From Clostridia bacterium (lineage in GTDB: Bacteria; Bacillota; Clostridia; TANB77; CAG-508), in NCBI GenBank assembly GCA_900759475.1, contig CAAEVK010000006.1, forward strand, positions 1 to 14,727: DNA of 14,727 nt, read 5' to 3'. Position 1 is the stretch's first letter. Every line of letters begins with the position of its first letter. A program made the position numbers and the translations under genes. Under the pieces are notes generated by a model. It was given only the letters and a program-made list of their open reading frames with translations. It was not told where the DNA came from and searched no databases. Of this stretch, positions 9,001 to 14,727 are shown piece after piece.

Positions 9001-10577
9001 ATAGCAAAATATAAATTATTACTTTTATTAGCTAAATAATAAACTTCTAATTTATGAACTAATTCTTCTACTTTTTTTGTACTTGTTATAATGGTAGGAA
9101 TCACAACAAATGTAGCAGCTTTTTCTTCTATTCCTTTATTGCAGTCCATTTTAGGAATTAAGGTTGGCTTTGTTACTTTTAATAAAATATAGTCCAAAAT
9201 TTTCATTATAATTTGTGTCACTGGTATATATGCTAAAATTCCTAAAAGAAGTGCTATGCCCATATTACTTTTTCTATAAAGTATAATACCAATAGCAATT
9301 GTTAATATAAAAGAGAGTACATAATTTATTTGTACATATAACTTTGCTTTTTGTTTTTTTGTTAGCTCCTTTATATTGGTATCTAAATTTTTATATAAAG
9401 CATTTCTATCTTCTAATAAAAAATATCCAATATGAGTTTTTTTTTCGTCCCTTGTACATATTTCCCTTTCTAAATTAAAATCCATAGAATCTTTTTCTTC
9501 TATATTATTTTGCTCTAGTTTTTCTTTTTCTTGTTGTGCCATTTTTAAAATTGTTTTAGCTATATAAACTTCTGATATTTTTGTCTTTTTATAAATTTTG
9601 TTGATTATTTCTCTATAATAATTTTTGGTTTTGTAGTCCATTTTTTCGTAAATACCTGCTGGGTCTTGTTTTAAAATCTCATTTGCACCATTAATTGATT
9701 CAAAAATTTCTAAAAAATCTATTCGGCTCATTTCTTTTAAACTAGTAATTAAATTTCCAATTGCTACTTTATTTACTGCAATATCAAAATGTTCTTTTTT
9801 AATAATTTCTGATATACTTGCTCCCATTTTATTTACTTGTTCTTCCAAAATATCTAAATAAATGCTAGCCTTTTTTCCATAACGTTTTAATTTATATGAC
9901 ATATATTCAATAAAAGGATATTTCATATGTTCTTTTAGTTGTTCTCTGGCAACTACCTTAGATTGAAATGTAAGTGTTTCTTTTTTATCTACCAGTCTTT
10001 CAATTATACTTTCTACTTTATATTTTTGAATTTGACTTGCATAAATGTTCTCGCAAATTTCTCGGATATTTTGTATAATCGCAATTTGTAAGAAAATAGG
10101 AAAACACCAAATTTCCTCCATTGTTAATGTTTTTTTACTTTGATATGCCATTAGAAAATCTTTTAAATCCTGTTCTTCTATTTTTCCATCTGTATAAGCA
10201 ATAATGTGACTAGCTAATAAATAAATTCTTGCAAATCCCTTCCAATTTCCATTGGTAATTCCCACTAAATTTACATATTTTTTTAAAGTTAATTCTTTTT
10301 CTATTGTTTTTGTTATTTCTTCAATTACATAAAAATTATCCAGTAGCCATTCTCCTGCTGGATGAATTAAAATATTTAATTTCATATGTTCTTGTAAAAG
10401 TGTATATGTTTCTAAAATAAAATGAAAATCATTTTTTAAGGTAGTAATTGGGTACGTACCTTTACTTGAAAAATTTTGTGGTACTTGACTAGATGCTAAT
10501 TTCTCTAAAAAATAACACAAACTTTGTTTATCTAACAATGCCCCTTTTATATTTAATTCTTTATTTTTCATAAACAA
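2823..10577 (-). CDS. Giant GT84-glycoamylase-GH94 glucan synthase (NdvB-like), six +1 shifts, 3'-truncated
   Basis: Read with six +1 shifts, this is one 2,582-residue protein of the cyclic beta-1,2-glucan synthase type. Such proteins polymerise UDP-glucose at the membrane (GT84), and their GH94-like part trims or phosphorolyses the chain. Order: helical N-terminus (1-410); two membrane helices (about 415-462); GT domain from about 488 with DAD at 630-632, HDLLEG near 741 and RWTRGDWQ near 776; several membrane helices (about 820-1010); glycoamylase-like domain (PF10091) to about 1430; two GH94/GT36-type sugar-binding regions; GH94 catalytic barrel with FRDQLQD near 2286 and GDWNDG near 2418. 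Skipping the C of CGG at 8981, 8590, 6720, 5195, 4867 and 3093 gives segments of 532, 130, 623, 508, 109, 591 and 90 codons (the last includes the stop). The end at GGQYTHVCCC falls inside GH94, so about 150 or more residues usual for the family are missing. The TTG start follows AAGGAG by 10 bases. It may be a decoded gene or a recent pseudogene. Confidence 0.85.
3094..4866 (-). CDS. Giant gene segment 6: second GH94 N-terminal region and catalytic barrel
   Basis: Residues 1903-2493. The beta-sandwich part has NEYGGFQ and PTVWSHILANETFGTVVTE followed by GGFTWCQNSRLNRITAW. The (alpha/alpha)6 barrel begins GWAVYQTICSRL and carries GAIGFRDQLQD, HQFIEGDVLHWWH and SDDLLWLPYVVSEYI. GTGDWNDGFSTVG holds the aspartate that acts as general acid in GH94 phosphorylases. 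It ends at CGG 3093-3091 (GAG CGG ACA); unshifted reading stops at 3055. The catalytic-acid motif is intact. Confidence 0.83.
4868..5194 (-). CDS. Giant gene segment 5: linker between the GH94-like repeats
   Basis: Residues 1794-1902. It begins GISGDNPMILVKI and contains a short alpha/beta region (KAKEFFNMKNIAVDIIILNE) ending in RANIMLDASKGNI. It ends at CGG 4867-4865 (ATA CGG AAG); unshifted reading stops at 4844. The shifted reading continues GSQLEEDEEEYEQ. At 109 codons this is the shortest interior segment and has no recognisable fold of its own, so it makes sense only as part of the joined protein. Confidence 0.78.
5196..6719 (-). CDS. Giant gene segment 4: glycoamylase domain end and first sugar-binding region
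   Basis: Residues 1286-1793. It begins GIPWGISEAAFN and continues through YKAFGIPWLGLKRGL, SSYGSMLALPDVP and YMAHHQGLILASINN, the rest of the PF10091-like domain. After that comes a beta-rich GH94 N-terminal-type region (KMKVTVAPNEPVEIRTIQLSN, LSTMTQDYAHPIFNNLF). It ends at CGG 5195-5193 (TAT CGG AAT); unshifted reading stops at 5154. Skipping the C yields LWKYGISGDNPMILV, matching the LW-x-YGISGD block of the family. Confidence 0.82.
6721..8589 (-). CDS. Giant gene segment 3: GT84 C-terminal half, TM bundle, start of glycoamylase domain
   Basis: Residues 663-1285. It starts GGHGLIQPRVGVDLQ, the family block that follows the DxD region, then HDLLEG and RWTRGDWQ (the Q-x-x-R-W-like acceptor site). 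Several membrane helices follow (for example TITLLLVALCLKAVYQF and VIIGVVFIILSIAF). Then comes the glycoamylase-like domain with PRTSPTNIGLGLLA, SSVDSGNFAGYLL and SWSGTAFEYLMSNV. It ends at CGG 6720-6718 (TTG CGG AAT); unshifted reading stops at 6685. Skipping the C restores GIPWGISEAAFN, a family block I recall as highly conserved. Confidence 0.82.
8591..8980 (-). CDS. Giant gene segment 2: GT84 core with DAD motif
   Basis: Residues 533-662. YVITLDADTNLVL carries the D-x-D metal/UDP-sugar site of the GT-A glycosyltransferase fold, followed by GAMEHILNKP. It joins segment 1 at CGG 8981-8979 and segment 3 at CGG 8590-8588 (ACT CGG AGG). Unshifted reading from the second site stops at 8540. It has no convincing start of its own: the ATG at 8992 has AGGAG ending only one base before it and lies inside segment 1. 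It is therefore better read as a continuation than as a separate gene. Confidence 0.8.
8982..10577 (-). CDS. Giant gene segment 1: N-terminal region, two TM helices, start of GT84
   Basis: Residues 1-532. It is mostly helical and charged, then has two hydrophobic helices (VLSFILTIAIGIILY and GIALLLGILAYIPVTQIIM) and the beginning of the glucosyltransferase fold (ATFVVIPTII ... NLYFAILGDASS). Without a shift, translation would end at once: the codons are TCT CGG TAA, with CGG at 8981-8979. Skipping the C gives GGT AAG and continues into segment 2. The start is TTG at 10577, because AAGGAG (10593-10588) is 10 bases from it and 16 from the next ATG at 10571. Standing alone it would be a 533-residue membrane protein without a catalytic site. 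Confidence 0.8.
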
Positions 10578-10836
10578 AAAAATATCTCTCCTTACTTAAT
10601 GTAATTAAAAATATTTTTTGCTTATTTTCCAAAAATTATACATTTATTGTAAATTCCTCTAATTAGTTATAAATTCTTATATCATCTCATTATATTTCTA
10701 CCAGCATTACAGTGCTACATAAAGTGCAATTCCATAAATTCACATTTTTTCTTTTTTCCCTGTTTTCTTTTCTTAGAATTTTGAAAAAGTAATGAATATT
10801 CTTTGTGTTCATTTTGTGAATTTTATTTTGTTATAC

Positions 10837-10865
10837 TTGCAACATTTTATATTATGCTGTAATAT
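10837..10865 (+). promoter_or_regulatory. Candidate glmS promoter
   Basis: TTGCAA (10837-10842) and TAATAT (10860-10865) are separated by 17 bases. Transcription would begin about 45 bases before the ribozyme cleavage site. The -10 box lies within the palindrome at 10857-10872, so a repressor bound there would block the promoter. Confidence 0.5.
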
Positions 10866-10872
10866 ATTACAG
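10857..10872. promoter_or_regulatory. Perfect 16-bp palindrome over the glmS -10 (candidate operator)
   Basis: CTGTAATA-TATTACAG is a perfect palindrome covering the candidate -10 box of glmS. A third copy of the half-site ATTACAG lies at 10706-10712. It does not fit the TnrA/GlnR spacing (TGTNA-N7-TNACA), and I do not recognise the regulator. Confidence 0.45.
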
Positions 10873-10917
10873 TATGTAGAATTTAAAAGTTTTTTAGAAA
10901 GGAGTTTATTTTTTTAA

Positions 10918-11076
10918 AGCGCCTGGACAGTATTTAATAACTGTTGACGAGGAAAGAGCTTATCGAAAGATTCGGCGGATGGCTCTATGGTAACGTTACT
11001 ACCATAAAAGAACTTGTAAAAAAATAACAGTAATGTTATAGAACAAAGCAGGTTCTAGTAACTTTATAAGGGGAAA
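10918..11076 (+). ncRNA. glmS ribozyme/riboswitch (GlcN6P-activated self-cleaving RNA)
   Basis: It lies in the glmS leader and matches the class in order and sequence. The cleavage site is between A10918 and G10919, followed by GCGCC. Then come P1 (ACAG/CTGT), GACGAGG (10946-10952), TTATCGAA (10960-10967) and TTCGGCGGATGGCTC (10971-10985). P3 pairs TATGGTA (10986-10992) with TACCATA (11000-11006), P4 pairs AGAAC (11009-11013) with GTTCT (11052-11056), and the 3' end is AAGGGG (11068-11073). In the known class, glucosamine-6-phosphate acts as coenzyme for cleavage. The 5'-OH mRNA is then degraded, which gives feedback control of GlmS. Confidence 0.95.
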
Positions 11077-11167
11077 TTTATTTTTCCATTATTTGGAAGT
11101 TCTTGGTAAATTTTGTTCCCATTACTTTTAAGTTCTCAATTTAAATTTTAAGGAGGAACTTATATTT

Positions 11168-13006
11168 ATGTGTGGAATTGTAGGATACATAGGAAAAAAA
11201 CAAGCTAAACCCATTTTAATAAATGGTCTTTTAAAATTAGAATATAGGGGGTATGACTCTGCTGGTATTTCTACTTTAGAAGAAAATAAAATCTCTATGG
11301 TAAAAAATAAAGGAAGAGTATCTTCTTTAGAAAATATTCCAGAGATTAATCAATTAAAAGGAACCCTTGGTATTGCCCATACACGTTGGGCAACACATGG
11401 TGCTCCTTCTGCCATTAATTCTCACCCTCATATGGATAATTCTAAAACCTTTAGTATTGTTCACAATGGCATTATTGAAAATTACACGGAATTAAGAGAA
11501 TTTTTAACCAAACAAGGATATTACTTTTTATCTCAAACAGATACAGAAGTTATTCCTAATTTAATTCATTATTATTTTACAAAAGATACACAAAATGATA
11601 ATGCTAAATTTTTACGTGCTGTAAAAAGCGCTTGTTGCGACCTAAAAGGAAGTTTTGCAATTGAAGTAATTTGCAAGCTTTATCCAGACAGATTAATTGT
11701 AGTAAGAAAAGACAGTCCTTTAGTAATTGGAAAAGGAGAAGCTGAAAATTATATTAGTTCTGATATTCCAGCTATTCTTTCTTTCACAAAAGATTTTTAT
11801 TTACTAAATGATTTGGAATTTGTAGAAATTTATCAAGATAAAATCTGTTTTTTTGATAAAGATTTAAATTCTATTAACAAAGAAATCAAAAATATTGAAT
11901 GGGATGCAACTTCTGCTGAAAAAGATGGTTATGAAGACTATATGTTAAAAGAAATTTTTGAGCAGCCTCGTGCTATTAGGGAAACAATTGGTTCTAGGTT
12001 AGTACCAGGACAAAAATGTAATTTTGATGATATTGCTATTTCTAAGGAATACTTATCTTCTATTAATCAAATTTATATTGTTGCTTGTGGTACTGCAATG
12101 CATGCTGGTCTTGTTGGAAAAAATGCAATTGAAAAACTCTGTCATATTCCTGTAACAGTAGACATTGCTTCTGAATTTCGCTATAGAGATCCTATTATTG
12201 ATAATAAAACTTTAGCAATTTATATTAGTCAGTCTGGAGAAACAGCTGACACAATTGCTGCTTTAAAACTGGCAAAGCAAAAAGGTGCTAAAACACTTGC
12301 TATATCTAATGTAATTGGTAGTTCTATTACCAGAGAAGCAGATTACACCATCTATACACATGCCGGTCCAGAAATAGCTGTAGCTTCTACAAAGGCTTAT
12401 ACCTCTCAAGTAGTATTATTATGCATCTTAGCAATGTATTTTGCTGAAATATTAGAATTACATTCAGATATGATTGAAAAATTAAGAAAAGAAATGTTTG
12501 AACTTTCTGAAAAAATAGAAAATACATTAAAAAGTTGCTCACCAATTATTCAAAAATTAGCTAAACAAATTTGCAACCAAAAAGATATGTTTTTCTTAGG
12601 TAGAGGAACTGATTATAATGCTGCATTAGAAGGTTCTTTAAAGTTAAAAGAAATTTCTTATATTCATTCAGAAGCTTATGCTGCCGGTGAATTAAAACAT
12701 GGACCAATTGCTCTGATTGAAGATGGTGTTACTGTTATTTCTATTTTAACAGATGCTTCTTTAGTTGAAAAGTCTATTAGTAATATTCAAGAGGTTATTA
12801 CTCGTGGTGCTAAAACAATTGTTGTTACTAATTTGGAATTACCAAATAGTTATGATACTATTTTGAATATTCCAAATACTCATCCTTTTATTTCTCCTGT
12901 TCTTTCTGTAGTACCTCTGCAATTACTTGCTTATTACATTTCAAAGGAAAAAGGATTGGATGTAGATAAACCTAGAAATCTAGCAAAGTCCGTAACGGTA
13001 GAATAG
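11168..13006 (+). CDS. glmS: Glutamine-fructose-6-phosphate aminotransferase (isomerizing)
   Basis: It converts fructose-6-phosphate and glutamine to glucosamine-6-phosphate and glutamate in the cytoplasm, the first step of UDP-GlcNAc supply for the cell wall. The product has 612 residues, the usual length. The N-terminal class II glutaminase domain has Cys2 (nucleophile after Met removal), RGYDSAG (27-33), HTRWATHG (71-78), HNG (99-101) and SQTDTEV (122-128). Two SIS isomerase domains follow, with VACGTAMHAG, SQSGETADT and later GRGTDYNAALEGSLKLKEIS. The C-terminus PRNLAKSVTVE is canonical. AAGGAGG (11150-11156) lies 11 bases before the ATG. It is preceded by the glmS ribozyme, which regulates it. 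There are no frameshifts and no in-frame CGG codon. Confidence 0.97.
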   Translation: MCGIVGYIGKKQAKPILINGLLKLEYRGYDSAGISTLEENKISMVKNKGRVSSLENIPEINQLKGTLGIAHTRWATHGAPSAINSHPHMDNSKTFSIVHNGIIENYTELREFLTKQGYYFLSQTDTEVIPNLIHYYFTKDTQNDNAKFLRAVKSACCDLKGSFAIEVICKLYPDRLIVVRKDSPLVIGKGEAENYISSDIPAILSFTKDFYLLNDLEFVEIYQDKICFFDKDLNSINKEIKNIEWDATSAEKDGYEDYMLKEIFEQPRAIRETIGSRLVPGQKCNFDDIAISKEYLSSINQIYIVACGTAMHAGLVGKNAIEKLCHIPVTVDIASEFRYRDPIIDNKTLAIYISQSGETADTIAALKLAKQKGAKTLAISNVIGSSITREADYTIYTHAGPEIAVASTKAYTSQVVLLCILAMYFAEILELHSDMIEKLRKEMFELSEKIENTLKSCSPIIQKLAKQICNQKDMFFLGRGTDYNAALEGSLKLKEISYIHSEAYAAGELKHGPIALIEDGVTVISILTDASLVEKSISNIQEVITRGAKTIVVTNLELPNSYDTILNIPNTHPFISPVLSVVPLQLLAYYISKEKGLDVDKPRNLAKSVTVE

Positions 13007-13008
13007 AT

Positions 13009-13037
13009 TTGTATTTTTTTACAAAATATGTTATAAT
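13009..13037 (+). promoter_or_regulatory. Promoter of the 88-codon gene
   Basis: TTGTAT (13009-13014), a 17-base spacer and TATAAT (13032-13037) with an extended -10 TGT (13029-13031). It begins right after the glmS stop codon, so the small gene downstream is probably transcribed on its own. No clear terminator separates it from glmS. The leader contains a small hairpin, GTACC/GGTAC (13050-13064), just before the ribosome binding site. Confidence 0.65.
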
Positions 13038-13088
13038 ATATATATTAAAGTACCCTTGTGGTACAAATAACAAAGGAGTAGATTTTCC

Positions 13089-13355
13089 ATGAAACAAAGG
13101 AAAAAAACAACTATGTACAATGTGATTATTAAAAACCCACAGATCAAAGGATATCAGCTCTATTCGTTCTTCTATCGTTACTTTATCCAAGCTTGCTATT
13201 TCTGCAAGATTTCTAAGTACAGTAGAGGAATCCATGTAGAGTTTAGTGTACCATTTGACGTTCAAAAGTTCCAAAAGTTGCTCAGCCAAACAGCGTGTTT
13301 GAATGTACAAACCATTTGGTACAATGAGGGTACCTGTACATTGCGAGTTTCATAA
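13089..13355 (+). CDS. Hypothetical protein, 88 aa
   Basis: I do not recognise this protein. It is basic and aromatic-rich (GYQLYSFFYRYFIQACYFCK), then has IHVEFSVPFDVQKFQKLL, which suggests alternating strands and a helix in a small soluble domain. There is no signal peptide or clear membrane span. Expression signals are good: its own promoter, AAAGGAG (13072-13078) ten bases before the ATG, and a strong terminator ten bases after the stop. Base composition is visibly less A+T-rich than its neighbours. An overlapping minus-strand frame (12972-13310) lacks comparable signals. Confidence 0.65.
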   Translation: MKQRKKTTMYNVIIKNPQIKGYQLYSFFYRYFIQACYFCKISKYSRGIHVEFSVPFDVQKFQKLLSQTACLNVQTIWYNEGTCTLRVS

Positions 13356-13364
13356 TACTCCTTA

Positions 13365-13396
13365 AAAATCCCCTCGGTCTTTCGAGGGGATTTTAT
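13365..13396. terminator. Bidirectional rho-independent terminator
   Basis: AATCCCCTCG (13367-13376) pairs perfectly with CGAGGGGATT (13383-13392) around a 6-base loop. Rightward the stem ends in a T-rich tract ending the 88-codon gene; leftward it is followed by TTTTT, ending bofA. It sits between the two convergent genes. Confidence 0.9.
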
Positions 13397-13434
13397 TACA
13401 TTAAAAATTTAAATTGGTAACTTAAATATTATTT

Positions 13435-13695
13435 CTATAATAATAACTTCAATACAATTAATAGAATGGCTCCTGGTAGTCCCAATATTCCAACGAAAAT
13501 AGCTGTTATGATATTCATTCCTATATGAAATTGAAAGTTAGCTCCCACTAAATTAATTAGCCAAATTAATATAGCACCAAAAATTGAATTCACCATTAAT
13601 TTAATTATTTTAATGAGTGGTATTGCAAAAACTTTACCAAATATAAATAAAAATGCAATACAGGCTAAATAGGTAACAATCGTATTTGTGTCCAT
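13435..13695 (-). CDS. bofA: BofA-like pro-sigma-K processing inhibitor
   Basis: A small integral membrane protein of 86 residues. In Bacillus, BofA sits in the forespore-surrounding membrane and holds the SpoIVFB protease inactive, delaying sigma-K activation; in Clostridia the role is less clear. The sequence has hydrophobic segments (TYLACIAFLFIFGKVFAI and SIFGAILIWLINLVG) and the family's C-terminal block IGMNIITAIFVGILGLPGAI (PF07441). AGGGAG (13714-13709) lies 13 bases before the ATG, a rather long gap, and no better in-frame start exists. It follows yaaL by 73 bases, the same order as recR-yaaL-bofA of Bacillus, and ends before the shared terminator. Confidence 0.88.
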   Translation of the reverse strand: MDTNTIVTYLACIAFLFIFGKVFAIPLIKIIKLMVNSIFGAILIWLINLVGANFQFHIGMNIITAIFVGILGLPGAILLIVLKLLL

Positions 13696-13768
13696 TTAAA
13701 AACATCATCTCCCTAACTTGTTAGTACATAATTATGATGATTTTAGGACAAATATGATTATTCTTTTT

Positions 13769-14050
13769 CTAAATTGCTTCATTTTCATACATTCGCAATT
13801 TAATTTCTTCTATCATGTCTAATGCTAAAGATTTATGTTTTACTTTTTTTAATAAATAATCTAATTTGGCTTGATTTGCTTTTATTTGATACGTATAATA
13901 GTCAATCAGCTCATCATCTGCTTGTTCAAAATTCTTTGTTGCAATATCTAGTTCTAACTTTGCTTTTATTACACTTTTCATTAGTTCTGTATCTTGTTCT
14001 TCCACTGTTTTTTCTTCTAACTTTAATTCTTGAATAAACTTGTCTTTCAT
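13769..14050 (-). CDS. yaaL: YaaL-like DUF2508 protein
   Basis: A 93-residue charged, helical protein of unknown function. FEQADDELIDYYTYQIKANQ followed by AKLDYLLKKVKHK matches the DUF2508/YaaL signature (LIDyy-Y-x-x-KA-x-x-x-x-x-YLLkk). The open frame continues upstream to 14227, but AGGAG (14062-14058) lies seven bases before the ATG at 14050, so the shorter form is right and the upstream extension is not coding. Its position directly before bofA supports the call. A minus-strand TATAAT (14087-14082) upstream may be its -10 box, but there is no good -35. Confidence 0.85.
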   Translation of the reverse strand: MKDKFIQELKLEEKTVEEQDTELMKSVIKAKLELDIATKNFEQADDELIDYYTYQIKANQAKLDYLLKKVKHKSLALDMIEEIKLRMYENEAI

Positions 14051-14292
14051 CTGCACTCTCCTATTATTGGATAATAATACTATTATATGCAAATATTGGT
14101 ATTTTATTCTTATTTTTCGTATGCATAAAATTAGGAGTTTGTAGTTGAATTTAACTGTAAAATTTTGCGCAAAGAAGATATATTTTGGTGTATTCCTTAA
14201 TCTAAAGTTACTTTTAATGCGCGACAATTGACGATTTCTACAAGAGCAACAATAGTATTTAAATCAATATATCAAATATGTCGGTTCAAGCT

Positions 14293-14387
14293 AATTTCCG
14301 TACAAATTCTAGTAAAAATTTTGCAGCGCCCTCACAAGCTTGCGAGATTCCCTACAAAATTTTTACAAGAATTTGTATACGTAAATT
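14293..14387. repeat. Imperfect long inverted repeat (hairpin element)
   Basis: The left arm (14293-14326) and right arm (14352-14387) are reverse complements apart from a few mismatches and two extra bases. Shared blocks include CAAATTCT and GTAAAAATTTTG. The loop itself holds a near-palindrome, CTCACAAG/CTTGCGAG (14331-14346). No T-tract follows on either strand, so it is not an ordinary terminator. It may be a small palindromic repeat element. Confidence 0.6.
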
Positions 14388-14539
14388 ACTTTCCATTCCA
14401 TATTTTCATATTGATTTAAATTACTATTATTGATCTAATATCAATTTGCTATATTTGAGGCTTGTTTTTAAGTAAGTTGCTGAAGTCCTACTAAACAATG
14501 GTAACGTTAATACACTAATTTAAAACTACGCTACTGAAT

Positions 14540-14713
14540 AATGCAAAGGAACCATAAAAGTACGGATATTATGAAGTGCAGTCCGCGCAGCGACCAAACG
14601 GAGCCTTTTCAAGGCGGAGTGCGATTGAAGCAACCTTCCTTTTTTGGAATTGGAAGGTTGTCTCAGCTTGGACAAACGATATAATATCCGTACTTTTATG
14701 GTTCCTTTGCATT
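14540..14713. repeat. 174-bp element with perfect 33-bp inverted terminal arms
   Basis: The arms are 14540-14572 and 14681-14713, perfect reverse complements over 33 bases (AATGCAAAGG... on the outside). The 108-base interior is markedly more GC-rich than its surroundings and can itself fold: CAACCTTCC (14631-14639) pairs with GGAAGGTTG (14652-14660), GCCTT (14603-14607) with AAGGC (14611-14615), and GTCC near 14581 with GGAC near 14670. It could be a MITE-like element or a structured RNA. No clear target-site duplication is seen. Confidence 0.7.
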
Positions 14714-14727
14714 TATAACATTATCTA

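Larger units (their letters stand above)
10578..10918. other. Divergent intergenic region, 341 nt
   Basis: No gene is seen here. It separates the leftward giant gene from the rightward glmS ribozyme. On the left, two minus-strand TATAAT boxes (10640-10635 and 10694-10689) could serve the giant gene, but neither has a good -35 box, so its promoter is uncertain. On the right lie the candidate glmS promoter and a 16-base palindrome. ATTACAG, one half of that palindrome, also occurs at 10706-10712, on the giant-gene side. Confidence 0.5.
14063..14727. other. Non-coding region with two large inverted repeats
   Basis: These 660 nt have no reading frame with a credible ribosome binding site or recognisable product. 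In Bacillus the gene before yaaL is recR; it is not present here. The stretch contains the yaaL upstream region, an imperfect inverted repeat at 14293-14387 and a perfect 33-bp inverted repeat at 14540-14713, both listed separately. Confidence 0.6.

Noticed and set aside
2823..10577. Ordinary pseudogene decay or homopolymer indel errors as the cause of the six frame changes
   Set aside because: The gene is full of A and T runs, yet none of the shifts is at one. There are no nonsense substitutions, no minus shifts and no deletions; all six events are one type at one codon. An unknown systematic artefact is still possible and is stated as the main refuter.
12972..13310. Minus-strand frame of 112 codons opposite the 88-codon gene
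   Set aside because: It overlaps the glmS end, has no convincing ribosome binding site, and the promoter and terminator signals favour the plus-strand gene.
14051..14227. N-terminal extension of YaaL to 14227
   Set aside because: It has no ribosome binding site at its start and is unlike the family; the ATG at 14050 has AGGAG at 7 bases.
14270..14300. tRNA-like T-arm (GGTTCAAGC)
   Set aside because: The flanking bases do not form a T-stem, and no acceptor, D or anticodon arms can be paired around it.
14540..14713. Retron msr-msd RNA (inverted repeats a1/a2 around structured RNA)
   Set aside because: The longest internal stem is only 9 bp, no typical long msd hairpin is seen, and no reverse transcriptase is visible before the window ends.
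1..14727. CRISPR arrays, rRNA and tRNA genes
   Set aside because: No regularly spaced repeats, no rRNA-like stretches and no complete cloverleaf were seen by eye on either strand.

Overview
The window is strongly A+T-rich and reads as a chromosomal piece of a low-GC Firmicute in the spore-forming Clostridia lineage. The grounds are a glmS ribozyme in front of glmS, the yaaL-bofA pair known from endospore formers, AGGAG-type ribosome binding sites, and almost exclusive use of AGA/CGT for arginine. No species is assigned.

Layout from left to right. Positions 1-22 hold only the first codons of a leftward gene. Positions 49-228 hold a short remnant of a Mob/Pre (MobV-type) plasmid relaxase, abutting a 3'-truncated DUF1186 gene. 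With a small Cys-rich gene and an AbiEi/AbiEii toxin-antitoxin pair, these form a leftward accessory block (201-2616) with a good promoter at 2679-2707. The block abuts the broken 3' end of a giant leftward gene (2823-10577). That gene encodes a membrane GT84/GH94 protein of the cyclic beta-1,2-glucan synthase (NdvB/ChvB-like) type. A 341-nt divergent intergenic region separates it from the rightward glmS ribozyme and glmS. Then come an 88-codon orphan gene, a bidirectional terminator, and leftward bofA and yaaL (DUF2508). The last 660 nt have no convincing gene but contain two large inverted-repeat structures, one with perfect 33-bp arms.

The main discovery candidate is in the giant gene. 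It is split into seven reading-frame segments by six frameshifts. All six are the same event: a +1 shift at an in-frame CGG codon, where skipping the C leaves a glycine codon (GGA five times, GGT once). With those six C's skipped, every segment is an exact multiple of three and the gene reads as one 2,582-residue protein without any other interruption. I found no in-frame CGG anywhere else in the window, in the rest of this gene or in the other genes, although CGG across codon boundaries is common. Three of the six decoded glycines fall at positions that I recall as conserved Gly in the family (GIPWGIS, YGISGD, D-x-G-x-x-LGS). This is not what random decay or homopolymer error looks like. It suggests that CGG is unassigned or hungry in this organism and that CGGN is read as a four-base glycine codon, or is a programmed +1 shift site. 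A systematic sequence artefact is the main competitor.

A separate caution applies: the same gene lacks the C-terminal end of its GH94 domain, so this copy may no longer be functional even if the shifts are decoded.
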